Source: Desulfatibacillum sp. (GTDB taxonomy: Bacteria; Desulfobacterota; Desulfobacteria; Desulfobacterales; Desulfatibacillaceae). From it: a DNA stretch of 64,000 nucleotides. Location of the stretch: contig JAEINP010000010.1 of NCBI GenBank assembly GCA_016342355.1, forward strand, positions 50,200-114,199, given 5' to 3'. The position numbers and the translations under genes were made by a program. Below the pieces are notes generated by a model. That model searched no databases. It worked only from the letters and a program-made list of their open reading frames with translations, and was not told the origin of the DNA. Shown piece by piece: positions 7,693 through 17,425 of the stretch; positions within the stretch are counted from its first letter, which is position 1; every line of letters begins with the position of its first letter.

Positions 7693-8877
7693 ATGCATCC
7701 AATTCGCGGAAAAGCAGCCATTGTGGGTATCGGAGAGGTTCCCACAGGGCATTATCCTGAAAGATCGTTCATCGACGCGGCGGTAAGAGTGGGAACCATG
7801 GCCATTCGGGACGCGGGCATTCCCAAGGAGGATATAGACACCATCATACCCATTGGAGCGGTGGCCAATCCATTGGACAACGCCAATCTGGTATGCTCGT
7901 GTCTGGTGGAGGAAATGGGGCTGGGCAAAACAGCTAAGTCCAACTTCCAGGTCATGAGCGGGGGCTCCAGTTCCGCCAATTCCCTGAAGACGGCTGTTGC
8001 CCTGGTGAACTCAGGATTGTCCAAGGCGGTGCTGGTGCTCCATTGTGATAGGTTGGGCACAGGCATTGACTTTGAAGCGGCTATCACGACGTTTTCCAAG
8101 TCCTCCATCAGCCAGGAATATGAAAGCCCTTACGGATTTTCACAGCTTGCCCTGGCCGGTCTGCTCCAGCAACGATACATGCATGACACAGGAACCACGG
8201 AGCGGCAGGTTGCAGCGGTGGTGGAATCCCTGAGAAAATGGGCCGGACTCAACCCTAACGCCATGTTGCGCAAACCCCGGACAGCGGACGAGGTTCTGGA
8301 CTCCAAGGTCATCAGCAGCCCGGTCCGCAAGCGCATGATGAACATCCTGGCAGACGGGGCCGCAGCGTTCATTGTCACAAGCGCTGAAAGAGCCGGGGAT
8401 TTGACAGACACCCCGGCCTATGTGCTTGGCATGGGGAGCAGGTGTACAAATTTTACCTGCACGGCCCAACCCCAGGATCTTTTTAAAGCCTGGGGGCCTG
8501 CCTGTATGGAAGCCTATGATATGGCTGAAATCAAACCAACAGACGTGAGGGTGGCGGAAATTTATGACGCCTTTCCCACGTTCATCCTCATATCCATGGA
8601 GTTATTGGGCCTTTGCCCCCGGGGTACAGCCGGACAAATTGTGGAAGCGGGTCACACCTCGCCCGGCGGCAAGCTGCCGGTTTCCACTAACGGGGCCATG
8701 ATGGCCCAGGGCCACACCGGGGCCGGAGGCGGCATGGCCATTCTGGTGGAGGCTGCCCGGCAGGTTATGGGCAAGGCCGGGGACCGGCAGGTGAAAAACA
8801 CGGACATTGTGGTTGAAACCGCCTCGGGCGGTGTGGGCATGGATTTTCATGTGGGCGTTCTGGGAAGGGAGGTTTGA
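7693..8877 (+). CDS. Thiolase-fold lipid-transfer/aldolase-like protein lacking catalytic cysteines
   Basis: Thiolase superfamily protein of the SCP-x/Ltp2 branch, 394 aa. The usual nucleophile position (C-A-S-G type) reads QVMSGGSSSA near residues 86-94, with Met where Cys is expected. The C-terminal Cys loop reads ETASGGVGM, so the second catalytic Cys is also missing. A His is kept in AQGHTGAGGG, and AEIYDAF carries Tyr where thiolases have His. This combination plus the adjacent DUF35 gene recalls Ltp2-type aldolases that work with a DUF35 partner in steroid side-chain removal. A retro-aldol C-C cleavage of a 3-hydroxyacyl-CoA is therefore more likely than classical thiolysis. Good RBS AAGGAGG upstream. 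Confidence 0.8.
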   Translation: MHPIRGKAAIVGIGEVPTGHYPERSFIDAAVRVGTMAIRDAGIPKEDIDTIIPIGAVANPLDNANLVCSCLVEEMGLGKTAKSNFQVMSGGSSSANSLKTAVALVNSGLSKAVLVLHCDRLGTGIDFEAAITTFSKSSISQEYESPYGFSQLALAGLLQQRYMHDTGTTERQVAAVVESLRKWAGLNPNAMLRKPRTADEVLDSKVISSPVRKRMMNILADGAAAFIVTSAERAGDLTDTPAYVLGMGSRCTNFTCTAQPQDLFKAWGPACMEAYDMAEIKPTDVRVAEIYDAFPTFILISMELLGLCPRGTAGQIVEAGHTSPGGKLPVSTNGAMMAQGHTGAGGGMAILVEAARQVMGKAGDRQVKNTDIVVETASGGVGMDFHVGVLGREV

Positions 8878-8879
8878 TC

Positions 8880-9296
8880 ATGGCCGAATACAAAAAACCG
8901 CTTCCGCTCATCACGAGTTTGAGCAAAGTGTTCTATGACGGATGCAAGGAAAACAAGCTGCTTTACCAACAATGCAAGGATTGCGGGGAGGTGATTTTTT
9001 TCCCGAAAATCGTCTGCCCCGGCTGCATGGGCGAAAACCTGGAATGGAAGGAATCCGCGGGCAAGGGGAAGATATTCAGTTTTACCGTGGCCTACGACTA
9101 TGCCCCGCCCGAGTTTGCCGGGGACACCCCTTACGCCCTGGCCGTGGTGAACCTGGACGAAGGATTTTCCTTGCTCACCAATATTGTGAATTGTGATTTT
9201 GAGAAAATTTCCTGCGACATGCCGGTGGAGGTGATGTTCGACCCGGTAACACCGGAGATCTCCCTGCCCAAGTTCAGGCCCGTGGCCGGAGTATAG
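8880..9296 (+). CDS. DUF35 OB-fold / rubredoxin-like zinc-ribbon protein
   Basis: 138-aa partner protein with an N-terminal zinc ribbon (CKDCG then CPGCMG) and a C-terminal OB-fold, the DUF35 architecture. Such proteins bind CoA and form complexes with thiolase-fold enzymes (aldolase Ltp2, archaeal HMG-CoA synthase/thiolase complexes). The ATG at 8880 follows GGAGG by 7 bases and lies just after the thiolase stop, so stoichiometric co-expression is expected. It is the last gene of the TetR-controlled operon. Confidence 0.88.
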   Translation: MAEYKKPLPLITSLSKVFYDGCKENKLLYQQCKDCGEVIFFPKIVCPGCMGENLEWKESAGKGKIFSFTVAYDYAPPEFAGDTPYALAVVNLDEGFSLLTNIVNCDFEKISCDMPVEVMFDPVTPEISLPKFRPVAGV

Positions 9297-9306
9297 TGGA
9301 AGCCAT

Positions 9307-9345
9307 GCTGGCGGATCAGGGGGATTTGCATCCGGTTCCGCCAGC
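9307..9345. terminator. Hairpin between convergent DUF35 and kinase genes
   Basis: A 9-bp stem GCTGGCGGA / TCCGCCAGC encloses a smaller GGAT/ATCC hairpin. It lies between two convergent genes, so it probably ends transcripts from both sides, although neither side has a long T-run. Confidence 0.45.
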
Positions 9346-9368
9346 CTATTCCGTAAACATAGAGCGGT

Positions 9369-11354
9369 TTAGCCTTTACAACCGTCCAGGGCCTGACGGA
9401 TGGTCGAGGCCAGGGTTTTGGTGGACAGGGGTTTTTTAAGGAGTTTGAAGGCCCCCAGTTCCGAGGCTTGGGCGTCACTGAGTTTCCGGGAATACCCGGT
9501 GCAGAGTACAAATTTTACATCAGGCCGGATTTGCTTCATGTGGTGAGCCAAGACATCGCCGGTCATGAATGGCATGGTCATGTCCACCACGGCCAAGTCA
9601 TAATTATCAGGATGTTTCCGAAAGGCTTCCAGGGCGTCCAGGCTGTTGTCGAAGGCGTGAACCTGGTATCCCAGGCGCTCCAGCGCCATGCCCAGCATTT
9701 TAATAATGGAGACCTCGTCATCCACCAACAAAATCCGTTCGTTGCCCCGAATGTTTTGAACAGCTTCAATCCGTTTGGAGAATGACCCCTTCATTTCCAA
9801 TAAGGGGAAATACAAAGTAAAGGTGGTTCCCTGGCCAAAGTTGGTGTCCACCAAAATGTCGCCGCCATGTTTGCCCATAATGGAGTGGACCATGGCCAGC
9901 CCCATACCAGAACCCTCACCTTGGGGTTTGGTGGTGAAATATGGCTCAAAAATCCGGGAAGCCACATGGGGTTCCATTCCGGTCCCTGTGTCGGTAATCT
10001 GCAGTTGAAGGTATTGGCCGGGCGCCATACGAGATGAGGGCGGGAGATCGTCTGAATCCAGGATTTTCTTCTCCAGGGAGACCCGGAGAACCCCCCCTGA
10101 GTCTTTCATGGCATGATAGGAATTGGTACACAAGTTCATGAGCACCTGATGGACTTGGGTTGCATTACCTATTATAAGACCTGTACCGGCCTGGATATCT
10201 TCCTGAATCTCAATGGTGGATGGCAGGGTAGCCCTGATAAGATGGAGGGCTTCATCCACGATTGCAGGAAGTTTTATAGGCCTTTGTTTTTCTTCGCTGG
10301 GCTTGCTGAAACTAAGAATTTGAGCCACCAGACTTTTTGCCCGTTCCGTGGCATGGACGATTTCCCGCACATACTCGGCAGCGGGATTGTGTGGATGAAT
10401 GTCTTCCAGGGCCAGCTCTGCATATCCCATGATAGGATAGAGAATATTGTTGAAATCATGGGCGATTCCGCCAGCAAGTGTTCCGATGGCCTCCATTTTC
10501 TGGGATTGGCGTAGACATTCCTCCATACGAAGTTGCTCGGTAATGTCCTGGGCGATAGCCAATATGGCTGTGGGCTGGCCTTTATCATCCTTAATGATGG
10601 ATGTACTCATACGGGTGGGGAACTGTTCACCATTTTGCCGGATATGAAAAATCCTCAGATTACTGGCCCCGTCGTTTTCAGGATCCAACATGGCCGGTAA
10701 AACCAGCTTTTCGTATTGATCCCGGGAATGGAAAACCCCTATCTTTTTCCCAATCAGTTCATCTGTCGTTTCATATCCATGCATTTCGGCCCAGGCCTGA
10801 TTGATGAATATGGCCTCGTCCTCCCTGGAAAAAAGGGCGATGCCGTCAAAGCTCTGTTCCAGGGCCATGGCCTGGCATCGCAAGGTTTTTTGGGTGTTCC
10901 ATTCAGCCGTAATATCCCGGATAATGACGGTGGCCCCCACAGGGATTCCGTCCTTGTATAAAAACTGGTTATTGAGCAGGCACACCAGTTCCTGACCATC
11001 CTTTCTTCGGATGGTGTAACACACGGTAGGAGTGATTTGTTTTCCGGAAAAAAAATCGCGTACTCGTTGTTCGTACAAGGCCTGGCTTTCAGGCGTCAGA
11101 AGGTCTTGCGGGGATAGCCCCTTAAACTCTTCCCGGGAATACCCGCAATAGCCGCACATGGCTTCGTTGACGTTGGAAAACTTCCCGGTGGTGAAATCTA
11201 TCTCATAAATACCAGCAGGAAAGCTCGCAAAAGCATGATTTAACTTTGCCTCGGCCTCCTGAAGAGCTGTCTCGGCTTTCACCCTTTTACGGGTTTCCAG
11301 CTCCAGATTCCCCAGAAGTGCATGATAGTCGTTTTCGGTTGGTTTGCCTTCCAT
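9369..11354 (-). CDS. PAS-PAS hybrid sensor histidine kinase with C-terminal receiver
   Basis: Cytoplasmic two-component sensor, about 661 aa. In order: two PAS domains (ending IIRDITAEW and IAQDITEQL), a dimerisation H-box GGIAHDFNNIL with the phosphorylated His, an ATPase domain (MNLCTNSYHAM, DTGTGM, GSGMGLAMV) and a receiver domain (LLVDDEV, the phospho-acceptor Asp in VVDMTMPFMTG, the Lys in KKPLS). No transmembrane segment is seen, so the signal is probably cytosolic (redox, ligand). I chose the ATG at 11354 because AAAGG lies 7 bases upstream; a TTG at 11414 and an ATG at 11396 lack clear sites. No output regulator is adjacent. The next gene on the same strand is a chemoreceptor, a possible functional partner. 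Confidence 0.88.
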   Translation of the reverse strand: MEGKPTENDYHALLGNLELETRKRVKAETALQEAEAKLNHAFASFPAGIYEIDFTTGKFSNVNEAMCGYCGYSREEFKGLSPQDLLTPESQALYEQRVRDFFSGKQITPTVCYTIRRKDGQELVCLLNNQFLYKDGIPVGATVIIRDITAEWNTQKTLRCQAMALEQSFDGIALFSREDEAIFINQAWAEMHGYETTDELIGKKIGVFHSRDQYEKLVLPAMLDPENDGASNLRIFHIRQNGEQFPTRMSTSIIKDDKGQPTAILAIAQDITEQLRMEECLRQSQKMEAIGTLAGGIAHDFNNILYPIMGYAELALEDIHPHNPAAEYVREIVHATERAKSLVAQILSFSKPSEEKQRPIKLPAIVDEALHLIRATLPSTIEIQEDIQAGTGLIIGNATQVHQVLMNLCTNSYHAMKDSGGVLRVSLEKKILDSDDLPPSSRMAPGQYLQLQITDTGTGMEPHVASRIFEPYFTTKPQGEGSGMGLAMVHSIMGKHGGDILVDTNFGQGTTFTLYFPLLEMKGSFSKRIEAVQNIRGNERILLVDDEVSIIKMLGMALERLGYQVHAFDNSLDALEAFRKHPDNYDLAVVDMTMPFMTGDVLAHHMKQIRPDVKFVLCTGYSRKLSDAQASELGAFKLLKKPLSTKTLASTIRQALDGCKG

Positions 11355-11725
11355 CGCCCTGCCTTTAGAATCGCTCAGTACCCTATTCCATAGCATCAAT
11401 TCGGAAATTGGCAAAGTCGCAAATACACAGTTCCTTTCATGGGGATACCCGGACTCGTGTCCGCACCATGGGGATTAGGGGAAGAAACGAAAAGGTTCAG
11501 GAAGCAATCCGAATAACTACAAACAAATAGATAAAAAAACGAAAATACTGTTCATGAGTTCCGATCGGTCTCAAGTTGATTCCCGGAAAAAAGATTCTGA
11601 GTCCCGAGCGCCCCTTGGAAACCAGCCTCGTGTTCGGGATTTCCAATTAAAATCCATGCCTGCAAATCTGAATCCCATCTGACAGCCCCGCCACCCATTG
11701 GAGGCGCCTGCCAACGCAGCCGGTT
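11355..11725. other. Intergenic region between chemoreceptor and kinase genes
   Basis: About 370 bases without a convincing gene. It follows the end of the minus-strand chemoreceptor gene and should hold the kinase promoter. I see no clear terminator, repeat or RNA element here. Confidence 0.5.
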
Positions 11726-14020
11726 TTACAGTTTTTGGGAGGCCATTTCCAATCTTTTCTGATCCCCGTGACTGCCAAGCATTTTCTGGGACGATGTTTT
11801 GCCTGAAGGCCTGGACTGTAACAATTTCCCGGAATTTCCTCCCACCAGAGCCACCAGTTCGTCCACAATTTCTTTCATTTGTTCTGCCTGGGCGTTCAAT
11901 TCTTCGGAGGCGCTGGCCGATTCCTCAGAATTGGCCGCATTGCTTTGGGTAACCTTGTCCATTTCAGAGATAGCTTTATTTATCTGTTCAATGCCTTGGG
12001 TTTGTTCGTTGGAAGCAGCGGCAATTTCGCCCACGATCTCCCCCACCTTAACCGTGCTGCCCGCCACTTCGCCAAAGGCCTGGCTGGTGGAGTTTACCAG
12101 TTGGGTGCCGTCCGTGACTCTTTTAACCGTCCCTTCAATAAGTTCGGTAGTGTTCCTGGCTGCTTCCGCAGCCCGCACCGCCAAATTGCGCACCTCGTCC
12201 GCCACTACGGCAAAGCCCGCGCCAGCCTCCCCTGCCCTGGCGGCTTCCACGGCGGCATTGAGGGCAAGCAGGTTGGTTTGAAAAGCTATTTCATCAATGG
12301 TTTTTATAATTTTTGAGGTTTCGGCGCTGGCGCGGGAAATCCCATCCATGGATGCTGTCAATTCCGCCATGGAATCGTTGGCGCGCTGCACAACTTCCCG
12401 AGCCCGTTGCATAAGGGTGTCTGCCTCATTGGCATTTTCAGCGTTGCGTTGGGTCATGGAAGCCATTTGTTCCATGGATGAAGAGGTTTCCTCCAGGGAG
12501 GCTGCCTGTTGTGAGGCGCCTTCAGCCAGGGATTGGCTGGAGGAGGCCACCTGTTCCGAGGCGGATGCCACCTGTCCCGCCCCCTCCCCCAGGTCGATGC
12601 TGATTCTTGAAAGAACACTTACTATTCCCCTGGCGATGAAGATGGCCAGAAAAAGACCAATCAACACAGCCGCTGAACCCAGCACAGTCACATTGCGCTT
12701 GGTTACCCTGGCTGCGTCGAGCATGGCAACATCGGTCATAATATTGCTTTTGGCTTCTTTCCGAAGCTCTCCCAGCAAGCCTTGGGTAGTTTTGAGGGAA
12801 GGCAGGGTTTGAGTGGCATAGACCTTATTGGCTTCCCGCTGGCCGGACTGCAGAATCACAGCCTCTTCCCGAACACTGTTCATGGCCTCCTGAGTAAGAG
12901 ACAGGGCAGGGAGTGTTAGTGTCTTATAGGTGTCCATGGCCTGATTGCGCCCAACCATGAGGTTATCCTCAACCTCCATAGCTTGCTCAAATAATTTGCT
13001 AATTTCGCGAAGATCCGGAAGGGAAACCATTGTAAACACATCCCTGGCGGAAGTCGTGTCCCAGGTTTCCAAATACGACTCAATATCCTTGGCGGACTTA
13101 TGCAGGCCGTCATGGGGCGCCACACAGGCTTCCAGGGCCTCTTTGATAGCTGGGAAGGATTGCATATATTCCCTGGCTTGCGCCGATGCCAAAAACTTGC
13201 CAAAGGCGCATTTTTGGGGATCAATTTCCACATCCAGGCTGGATTTTCCTTCCAGGATTGTCTGGGACACTGAGGCCGACCACCTGCGAATGTCGTTCAG
13301 TTGATCCTTAAGCGTAGACAACAGGCCAGGGTGGATCTGTTTATATTCGTTCTGGATTTGGATGGCGGATTCATGGAGCTTTCTGTGAGGTTCTTTAAGG
13401 GCTTCCAACAGAGGTCCCAGGGTAGGATTCCGTTTCACGGCTTTTTGAGCTTCCTCCCCGTAAAGCCATTTGCCCAGTGCGCATTGATGATCATCGGTGA
13501 TGATATCCAGCGTGCCTCGGTTTTCCAGAAATAAATCATTGATTGTCGCCGCCCATTTGAGATGATCCACCTCCCTGGCGGAGATATACCCGGGCAGGTT
13601 GGTATCCGCAGGCTGAAAAACCTTGGAAATGGCAATGGCGGATTCATGGAGCTTGGCATGGGGTTCTTCTATTCTCTTGAGCATGGGCGCCAGGGAAGGC
13701 ACCAGAGCTTCAGCCTGTTTCCGCCCTTCGCCATAAAGCCATTGGCCAAAGCCGCACTTGTGGGGATCGGTTTCCACAGTCAATTCCGTGACATGCTCGT
13801 CCGTAAGCAGGGCGTTGACAGCTCCGGCCCAGTTAAGATGATCCACCTCTCGTTGGGCCAGGACACCGTCCAGCTTGTTTCCTTCAATAACCTGTGTTGC
13901 ATTGTCCACAATGCCTCCTACCCCAATGAAGCTAAGCAGACCAACCAATGCAAGCAGGATCAGAACGATGGAAAATCCTGCGGCAATTCGTTTTCCCACG
14001 GTCATTTGATGCCAAAACAT
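11726..14020 (-). CDS. Methyl-accepting chemotaxis protein with three CZB-like zinc-binding repeats
   Basis: Chemoreceptor of 764 aa. An N-terminal membrane segment (about 12-35) is followed by three tandem CZB-like units. Unit 1 has H61, C89, H121 and H125; unit 2 has H153, C180, H212 and H216. Unit 3 keeps C271, H303 and H307 but has Ile where the first His should be. A second membrane segment is near residues 470-490 ([18 protein letters not shown]), and the conserved signalling hairpin ([20 protein letters not shown]) follows. A typical HAMP domain is not obvious. Because the repeats lie between the two membrane segments they should be periplasmic, unlike most CZB domains, which are cytoplasmic. 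Start ATG preceded by GAGGAG. Likely senses zinc or a redox/oxidant signal (known for CZB domains). Confidence 0.88.
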   Translation of the reverse strand: MFWHQMTVGKRIAAGFSIVLILLALVGLLSFIGVGGIVDNATQVIEGNKLDGVLAQREVDHLNWAGAVNALLTDEHVTELTVETDPHKCGFGQWLYGEGRKQAEALVPSLAPMLKRIEEPHAKLHESAIAISKVFQPADTNLPGYISAREVDHLKWAATINDLFLENRGTLDIITDDHQCALGKWLYGEEAQKAVKRNPTLGPLLEALKEPHRKLHESAIQIQNEYKQIHPGLLSTLKDQLNDIRRWSASVSQTILEGKSSLDVEIDPQKCAFGKFLASAQAREYMQSFPAIKEALEACVAPHDGLHKSAKDIESYLETWDTTSARDVFTMVSLPDLREISKLFEQAMEVEDNLMVGRNQAMDTYKTLTLPALSLTQEAMNSVREEAVILQSGQREANKVYATQTLPSLKTTQGLLGELRKEAKSNIMTDVAMLDAARVTKRNVTVLGSAAVLIGLFLAIFIARGIVSVLSRISIDLGEGAGQVASASEQVASSSQSLAEGASQQAASLEETSSSMEQMASMTQRNAENANEADTLMQRAREVVQRANDSMAELTASMDGISRASAETSKIIKTIDEIAFQTNLLALNAAVEAARAGEAGAGFAVVADEVRNLAVRAAEAARNTTELIEGTVKRVTDGTQLVNSTSQAFGEVAGSTVKVGEIVGEIAAASNEQTQGIEQINKAISEMDKVTQSNAANSEESASASEELNAQAEQMKEIVDELVALVGGNSGKLLQSRPSGKTSSQKMLGSHGDQKRLEMASQKL

Positions 14021-14497
14021 GTTTATCTCCTCAAACAGCTCGAAAGATGAGCCTATAAAGTTGCAACCTGTTTAAAAGCCCCATAAGCATGGACATTGAT
14101 CTCAATGATGACCATGGCATCTATAATTTCCTAATGCATCATTCGGAAACCAAACGCCTTCAAGGCTCGAATCGCTCATAGCGAGTCTCGTACCTGTAAC
14201 TCGCCTGACTGGATTAATCCGGATTTTCATGGACTGTACAGAAAGTTGGAAATTCCATCTACTGATGGTTTTTTTAAGCAACAATCAGGCCAAATCAAAA
14301 ATATCTGTGTAACCTGCTCTTTTACATACATAAAACCAATCCCAAAAACCTCCGTTTCACGTTGCGGTGTTTTCTCATGCCAAATACTTGTCGATATTGC
14401 CAAAAACGTGACTTTCCCAAATCCAGGATTGACTTTTCAGCGCCTTGGGCCTAAATATCTTGGGAAAGATTTACCGGGAGGGGGAATCCAATAAACT
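14021..14497. other. Divergent intergenic region, chemoreceptor / radical SAM operon
   Basis: About 480 bases between the chemoreceptor (minus) and the first radical SAM gene (plus); promoters for both should be here. A small perfect hairpin TCGCTCATAGCGA lies at 14172-14184. I found no tRNA and no recognisable c-di-GMP riboswitch core. Confidence 0.5.
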
Positions 14498-15991
14498 ATG
14501 GCTGACGCGGTATTGATTTATCCATACATTGGGGACATGGACGTGGTGCGCGACAAACCTCACCTCCCCTTGGGGCTCATCCAGACCGCTTGCCTGGCTG
14601 CTCAGCATTTTGACATCACCCTCATTGACCTGCGTGTACAGTCTGACTGGCAAAGCATCCTGAAAAAAGAACTTGCTGCCAGGCCCTTGTTTGTGGGCCT
14701 TTCGGTCATGAGCGGCCAGCCCGTGGCGCGAGCCTGGACCGTATCGCGCTTTGTCAAAGAATCCAGCGATACGCCCGTGCTTTGGGGCGGCAATCATCCC
14801 AGCCTGAGTCCCGGGGAAACCCTCGGGGACCCCAACGTGGACATGGTGGTGATCGGCGACGGAGAAGAAACCCTTCTGGAAACCATGGAAAGGCTGGACG
14901 GCCAAAAATCCCTCAAGGGCGTCAACGGCTTATGGTTTAAAGAAGGGGCTGAGATAGTCAGGAACGAACTGCGCCCTCCTGTGGATCTGGACACCCTGCC
15001 CCCGCCTCCGTATCATCTGGTGAATGTGGAGGATTACATCCAGGAGTACCGGGGGAAGCGCATGGTCAACCTGGAAACCTCCCGGGGATGCGCCCACCAT
15101 TGCCGGTATTGTTACCATACCAGCCAGTCCAGCAACCATCGTTTTCGGGCCATGGGGGTTGAGCAATCCCTAAAGCGCATGTTCTGGGCGCGGGACACCA
15201 TGAACGTGGACGGCGTGTATTTGGTGGACGACAATTTTTTTTTGGATAGGAAACGTGGGTTGGCCATTGTGGAGGCCTTGAAATCCCAGTCGCGGCAATT
15301 CTATTGGCAAATCCAGGGGGTGGATGTCCCTAGCATGCTGGGCTTTAACAACAGCCAACTTGGGGACCTGGAAAAAAGCGGTCTCCAAAGGGTATCGGTG
15401 GGCGCGGAATCAGGCAGCCCAAGGGTTTTAAACTATGTCCAAAAACCCCATACCGTGCCTATGCTTTTGCAAGCCAACAAGTTGTGGAGCCCTTTTGACA
15501 TAAACATCTTTTATTCGTGGCTCTCAGGGCTGCCCGGGGAAACCCTGGAAGACTTGAAAAAGACCGTTGGGGTGATGTTTCGCATTTTAAAGGATAATCC
15601 CCACGCCCGTTTGTCTCCTATATACAATTTTCTGCCTTTTCCCGGAACCTCAATGTGGGATGAAGTGATCAACAACCATGGTTTCCAGCCCCCCAAAAAC
15701 CTTAAGGACTGGGGTAATTATGATTGGAGCCATGTGAATGTGGCCTACCTGGACCCTGGTTTGAAGAGGACCCTGGATAACCTGTACTTTCCCAGCCTGT
15801 GCCTGGACCGGAAATTCGATGACTTTCCCGCGCCATGGTGGCTACGCTGGGGCGTGCGTCTTTACCGCCCCCTGGCAAAGGCCAGGATGAAAACCCTGTA
15901 CGCGGGTTTTCCCGCCGAAAGAGCCGCTGCTGCCGTGGCGGAACGGATTCTGGCGGCAGGCAACCGGGTCCGCACTCCGTGGACATTGTAG
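14498..15991 (+). CDS. Radical SAM protein with N-terminal B12-binding-like domain (1 of 3)
   Basis: 497-aa protein with an N-terminal Rossmann domain like the cobalamin-binding part of BchE-type enzymes (residues about 1-140; no DxHxxG motif seen). The radical SAM core follows with the cluster motif CAHHCRYC in the context TSRGCAHHCRYCYH. The Ser/Thr-rich motif VGAESGSPRVL is typical of B12-radical SAM proteins. The ATG follows GGGAGGGGG. It is the first of three consecutive genes of the same superfamily, suggesting a multi-step modification or biosynthesis pathway; the substrate is unknown. Confidence 0.82.
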   Translation: MADAVLIYPYIGDMDVVRDKPHLPLGLIQTACLAAQHFDITLIDLRVQSDWQSILKKELAARPLFVGLSVMSGQPVARAWTVSRFVKESSDTPVLWGGNHPSLSPGETLGDPNVDMVVIGDGEETLLETMERLDGQKSLKGVNGLWFKEGAEIVRNELRPPVDLDTLPPPPYHLVNVEDYIQEYRGKRMVNLETSRGCAHHCRYCYHTSQSSNHRFRAMGVEQSLKRMFWARDTMNVDGVYLVDDNFFLDRKRGLAIVEALKSQSRQFYWQIQGVDVPSMLGFNNSQLGDLEKSGLQRVSVGAESGSPRVLNYVQKPHTVPMLLQANKLWSPFDINIFYSWLSGLPGETLEDLKKTVGVMFRILKDNPHARLSPIYNFLPFPGTSMWDEVINNHGFQPPKNLKDWGNYDWSHVNVAYLDPGLKRTLDNLYFPSLCLDRKFDDFPAPWWLRWGVRLYRPLAKARMKTLYAGFPAERAAAAVAERILAAGNRVRTPWTL

Positions 15992-16009
15992 CAGCCCGGA
16001 TAATTGACC

Positions 16010-17425
16010 ATGCAAACAAGTTCAACACCTCATATTCTGCTTATCAAGGCGCCCAGCTACAGTGATGTCATAGCCCCCCCTCTGGGACTTGGCTATCTGG
16101 CCGCAGCCATCCGGGATGTGGCCAGGGTGAGCGTCCTGGACGGAGTACGGATCGGGCTTACCCCCAAAAAACTGGTTGCTCTGTGCAAATCACTCAGGCC
16201 GGACATGATCGGTTTTTCAGTGGTTTCCGCTGCCAAAGAACCGGCCCTGGAATGCATCCGGGCAGCCCGAAAGACCCTGTCCCAAGCTGTGCTTGTTGCC
16301 GGAGGCCCTCATCCCACGGCCATGCCCCTGGATTTTTTAAAGGAAGCCTCTCCTTGCCTGGATTATATATTAAGGGGTGAGGCGGAAAACAGCCTGCGGA
16401 TTTTGTGCCGGGATTTCTCACGCACAAGGCCTCACCACATTCCCGCCGCAGATCTGGAACACATTCCCGGCGTGACGGCAAGGGCCAGGGACAGACTGAT
16501 TTGCCTGCCGGTTTCCGTACGGGAAGAAATCAACACCCCGGCAATGCCTGCCTGGGATCTTATGCCTCCGGGCCAGTATCCCAAGGCCCCCCACGGTGCC
16601 TTTTACCGCAATTTCCCCGTGGCGCCAGTCCTCACCAGCCGTGGATGTTCCTATGGGTGCGGATTTTGCAGTGTACCGGCCTTGTCGGGCAACCGGATAC
16701 GATTCCGTTCCCCGCACCTGGTGGCGGAGGAATTGTTGCATTTGAAAAAACAATTCGGCGTGCGGGAAGCTCAAATCATTGACGACAATTTTACAGCCAA
16801 CAAAAATCACGCCCTTGGCGTTTGCCAAGCCATTAAGGAGTCGGGCGTAAACCTCCCCTGGACCTGCCCCAACGGCGCGAGGATGGAAAACCTGGATGAC
16901 CAACTGATCCGTGCCATGTCGGATGCAGGGTGTTATTCCGTCTCCCTAGGCCTGGAGTCGGGGAGCCCCAGAGTGTTGCAGCGCATGAAAAAAGGCCTGA
17001 CCATGGACCATGTGGCGGAAAAAGTCGAACGCATGGCAGCCTTGGGCATGGAGGTCAATGGCTTTTTCATCCTGGGGTATCCCGGCGAAACCCGGGCGGA
17101 TATGAAAGCCACCCGGGCATTCGCCAAAAGCCTGCCCCTTACCCGGGCTAATTTCTCCCTGTTCACCCCCCTGCCCGGATGCCCGGAATGGGAAAGACTG
17201 ATTGCCAGGCCATCCACTGCAAAGGGTTTGACCACCACATTCTCCCAGGTGGGTTTTGTGCCACGGGGATTTTCGGCAACCAGCCTTAAATGGCAACAAC
17301 GAAAGGCCTTTTTGGGTTTTTATGGTAGAAAACAGCATGCGGAAAAACTTATAGCGTCCCTGCACTCCAGGGAAGCAGCGTTCTATTTTGCAAGAAGAGC
17401 CTGGCACTGGCTGGTGGCCTCATGA
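16010..17425 (+). CDS. Radical SAM protein with N-terminal B12-binding-like domain (2 of 3)
   Basis: About 471 aa with the same layout as the gene before it: a B12-binding-like domain beginning HILLIKAPSYSDV, then a radical SAM core with CSYGCGFC, and later LGLESGSPRVLQRM. The ATG at 16010 is the best start, although its ribosome-binding site is weak; a TTG at 16004 is the alternative. It begins 18 bases after the previous stop and its own stop overlaps the next start (ATGA), so the three genes form one operon. Substrate unknown; class-B methyltransferase-like or ring-forming chemistry is possible. Confidence 0.82.
   Translation: MQTSSTPHILLIKAPSYSDVIAPPLGLGYLAAAIRDVARVSVLDGVRIGLTPKKLVALCKSLRPDMIGFSVVSAAKEPALECIRAARKTLSQAVLVAGGPHPTAMPLDFLKEASPCLDYILRGEAENSLRILCRDFSRTRPHHIPAADLEHIPGVTARARDRLICLPVSVREEINTPAMPAWDLMPPGQYPKAPHGAFYRNFPVAPVLTSRGCSYGCGFCSVPALSGNRIRFRSPHLVAEELLHLKKQFGVREAQIIDDNFTANKNHALGVCQAIKESGVNLPWTCPNGARMENLDDQLIRAMSDAGCYSVSLGLESGSPRVLQRMKKGLTMDHVAEKVERMAALGMEVNGFFILGYPGETRADMKATRAFAKSLPLTRANFSLFTPLPGCPEWERLIARPSTAKGLTTTFSQVGFVPRGFSATSLKWQQRKAFLGFYGRKQHAEKLIASLHSREAAFYFARRAWHWLVAS

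Noticed and set aside
7693..8877. Classical acetyl-CoA acetyltransferase
   Set aside because: Both catalytic Cys positions are replaced, so ordinary thiolysis is unlikely.
14150..14220. tRNA-like sequence near a short hairpin
   Set aside because: A GTTCGA-like loop and one hairpin are present but the full cloverleaf is not.
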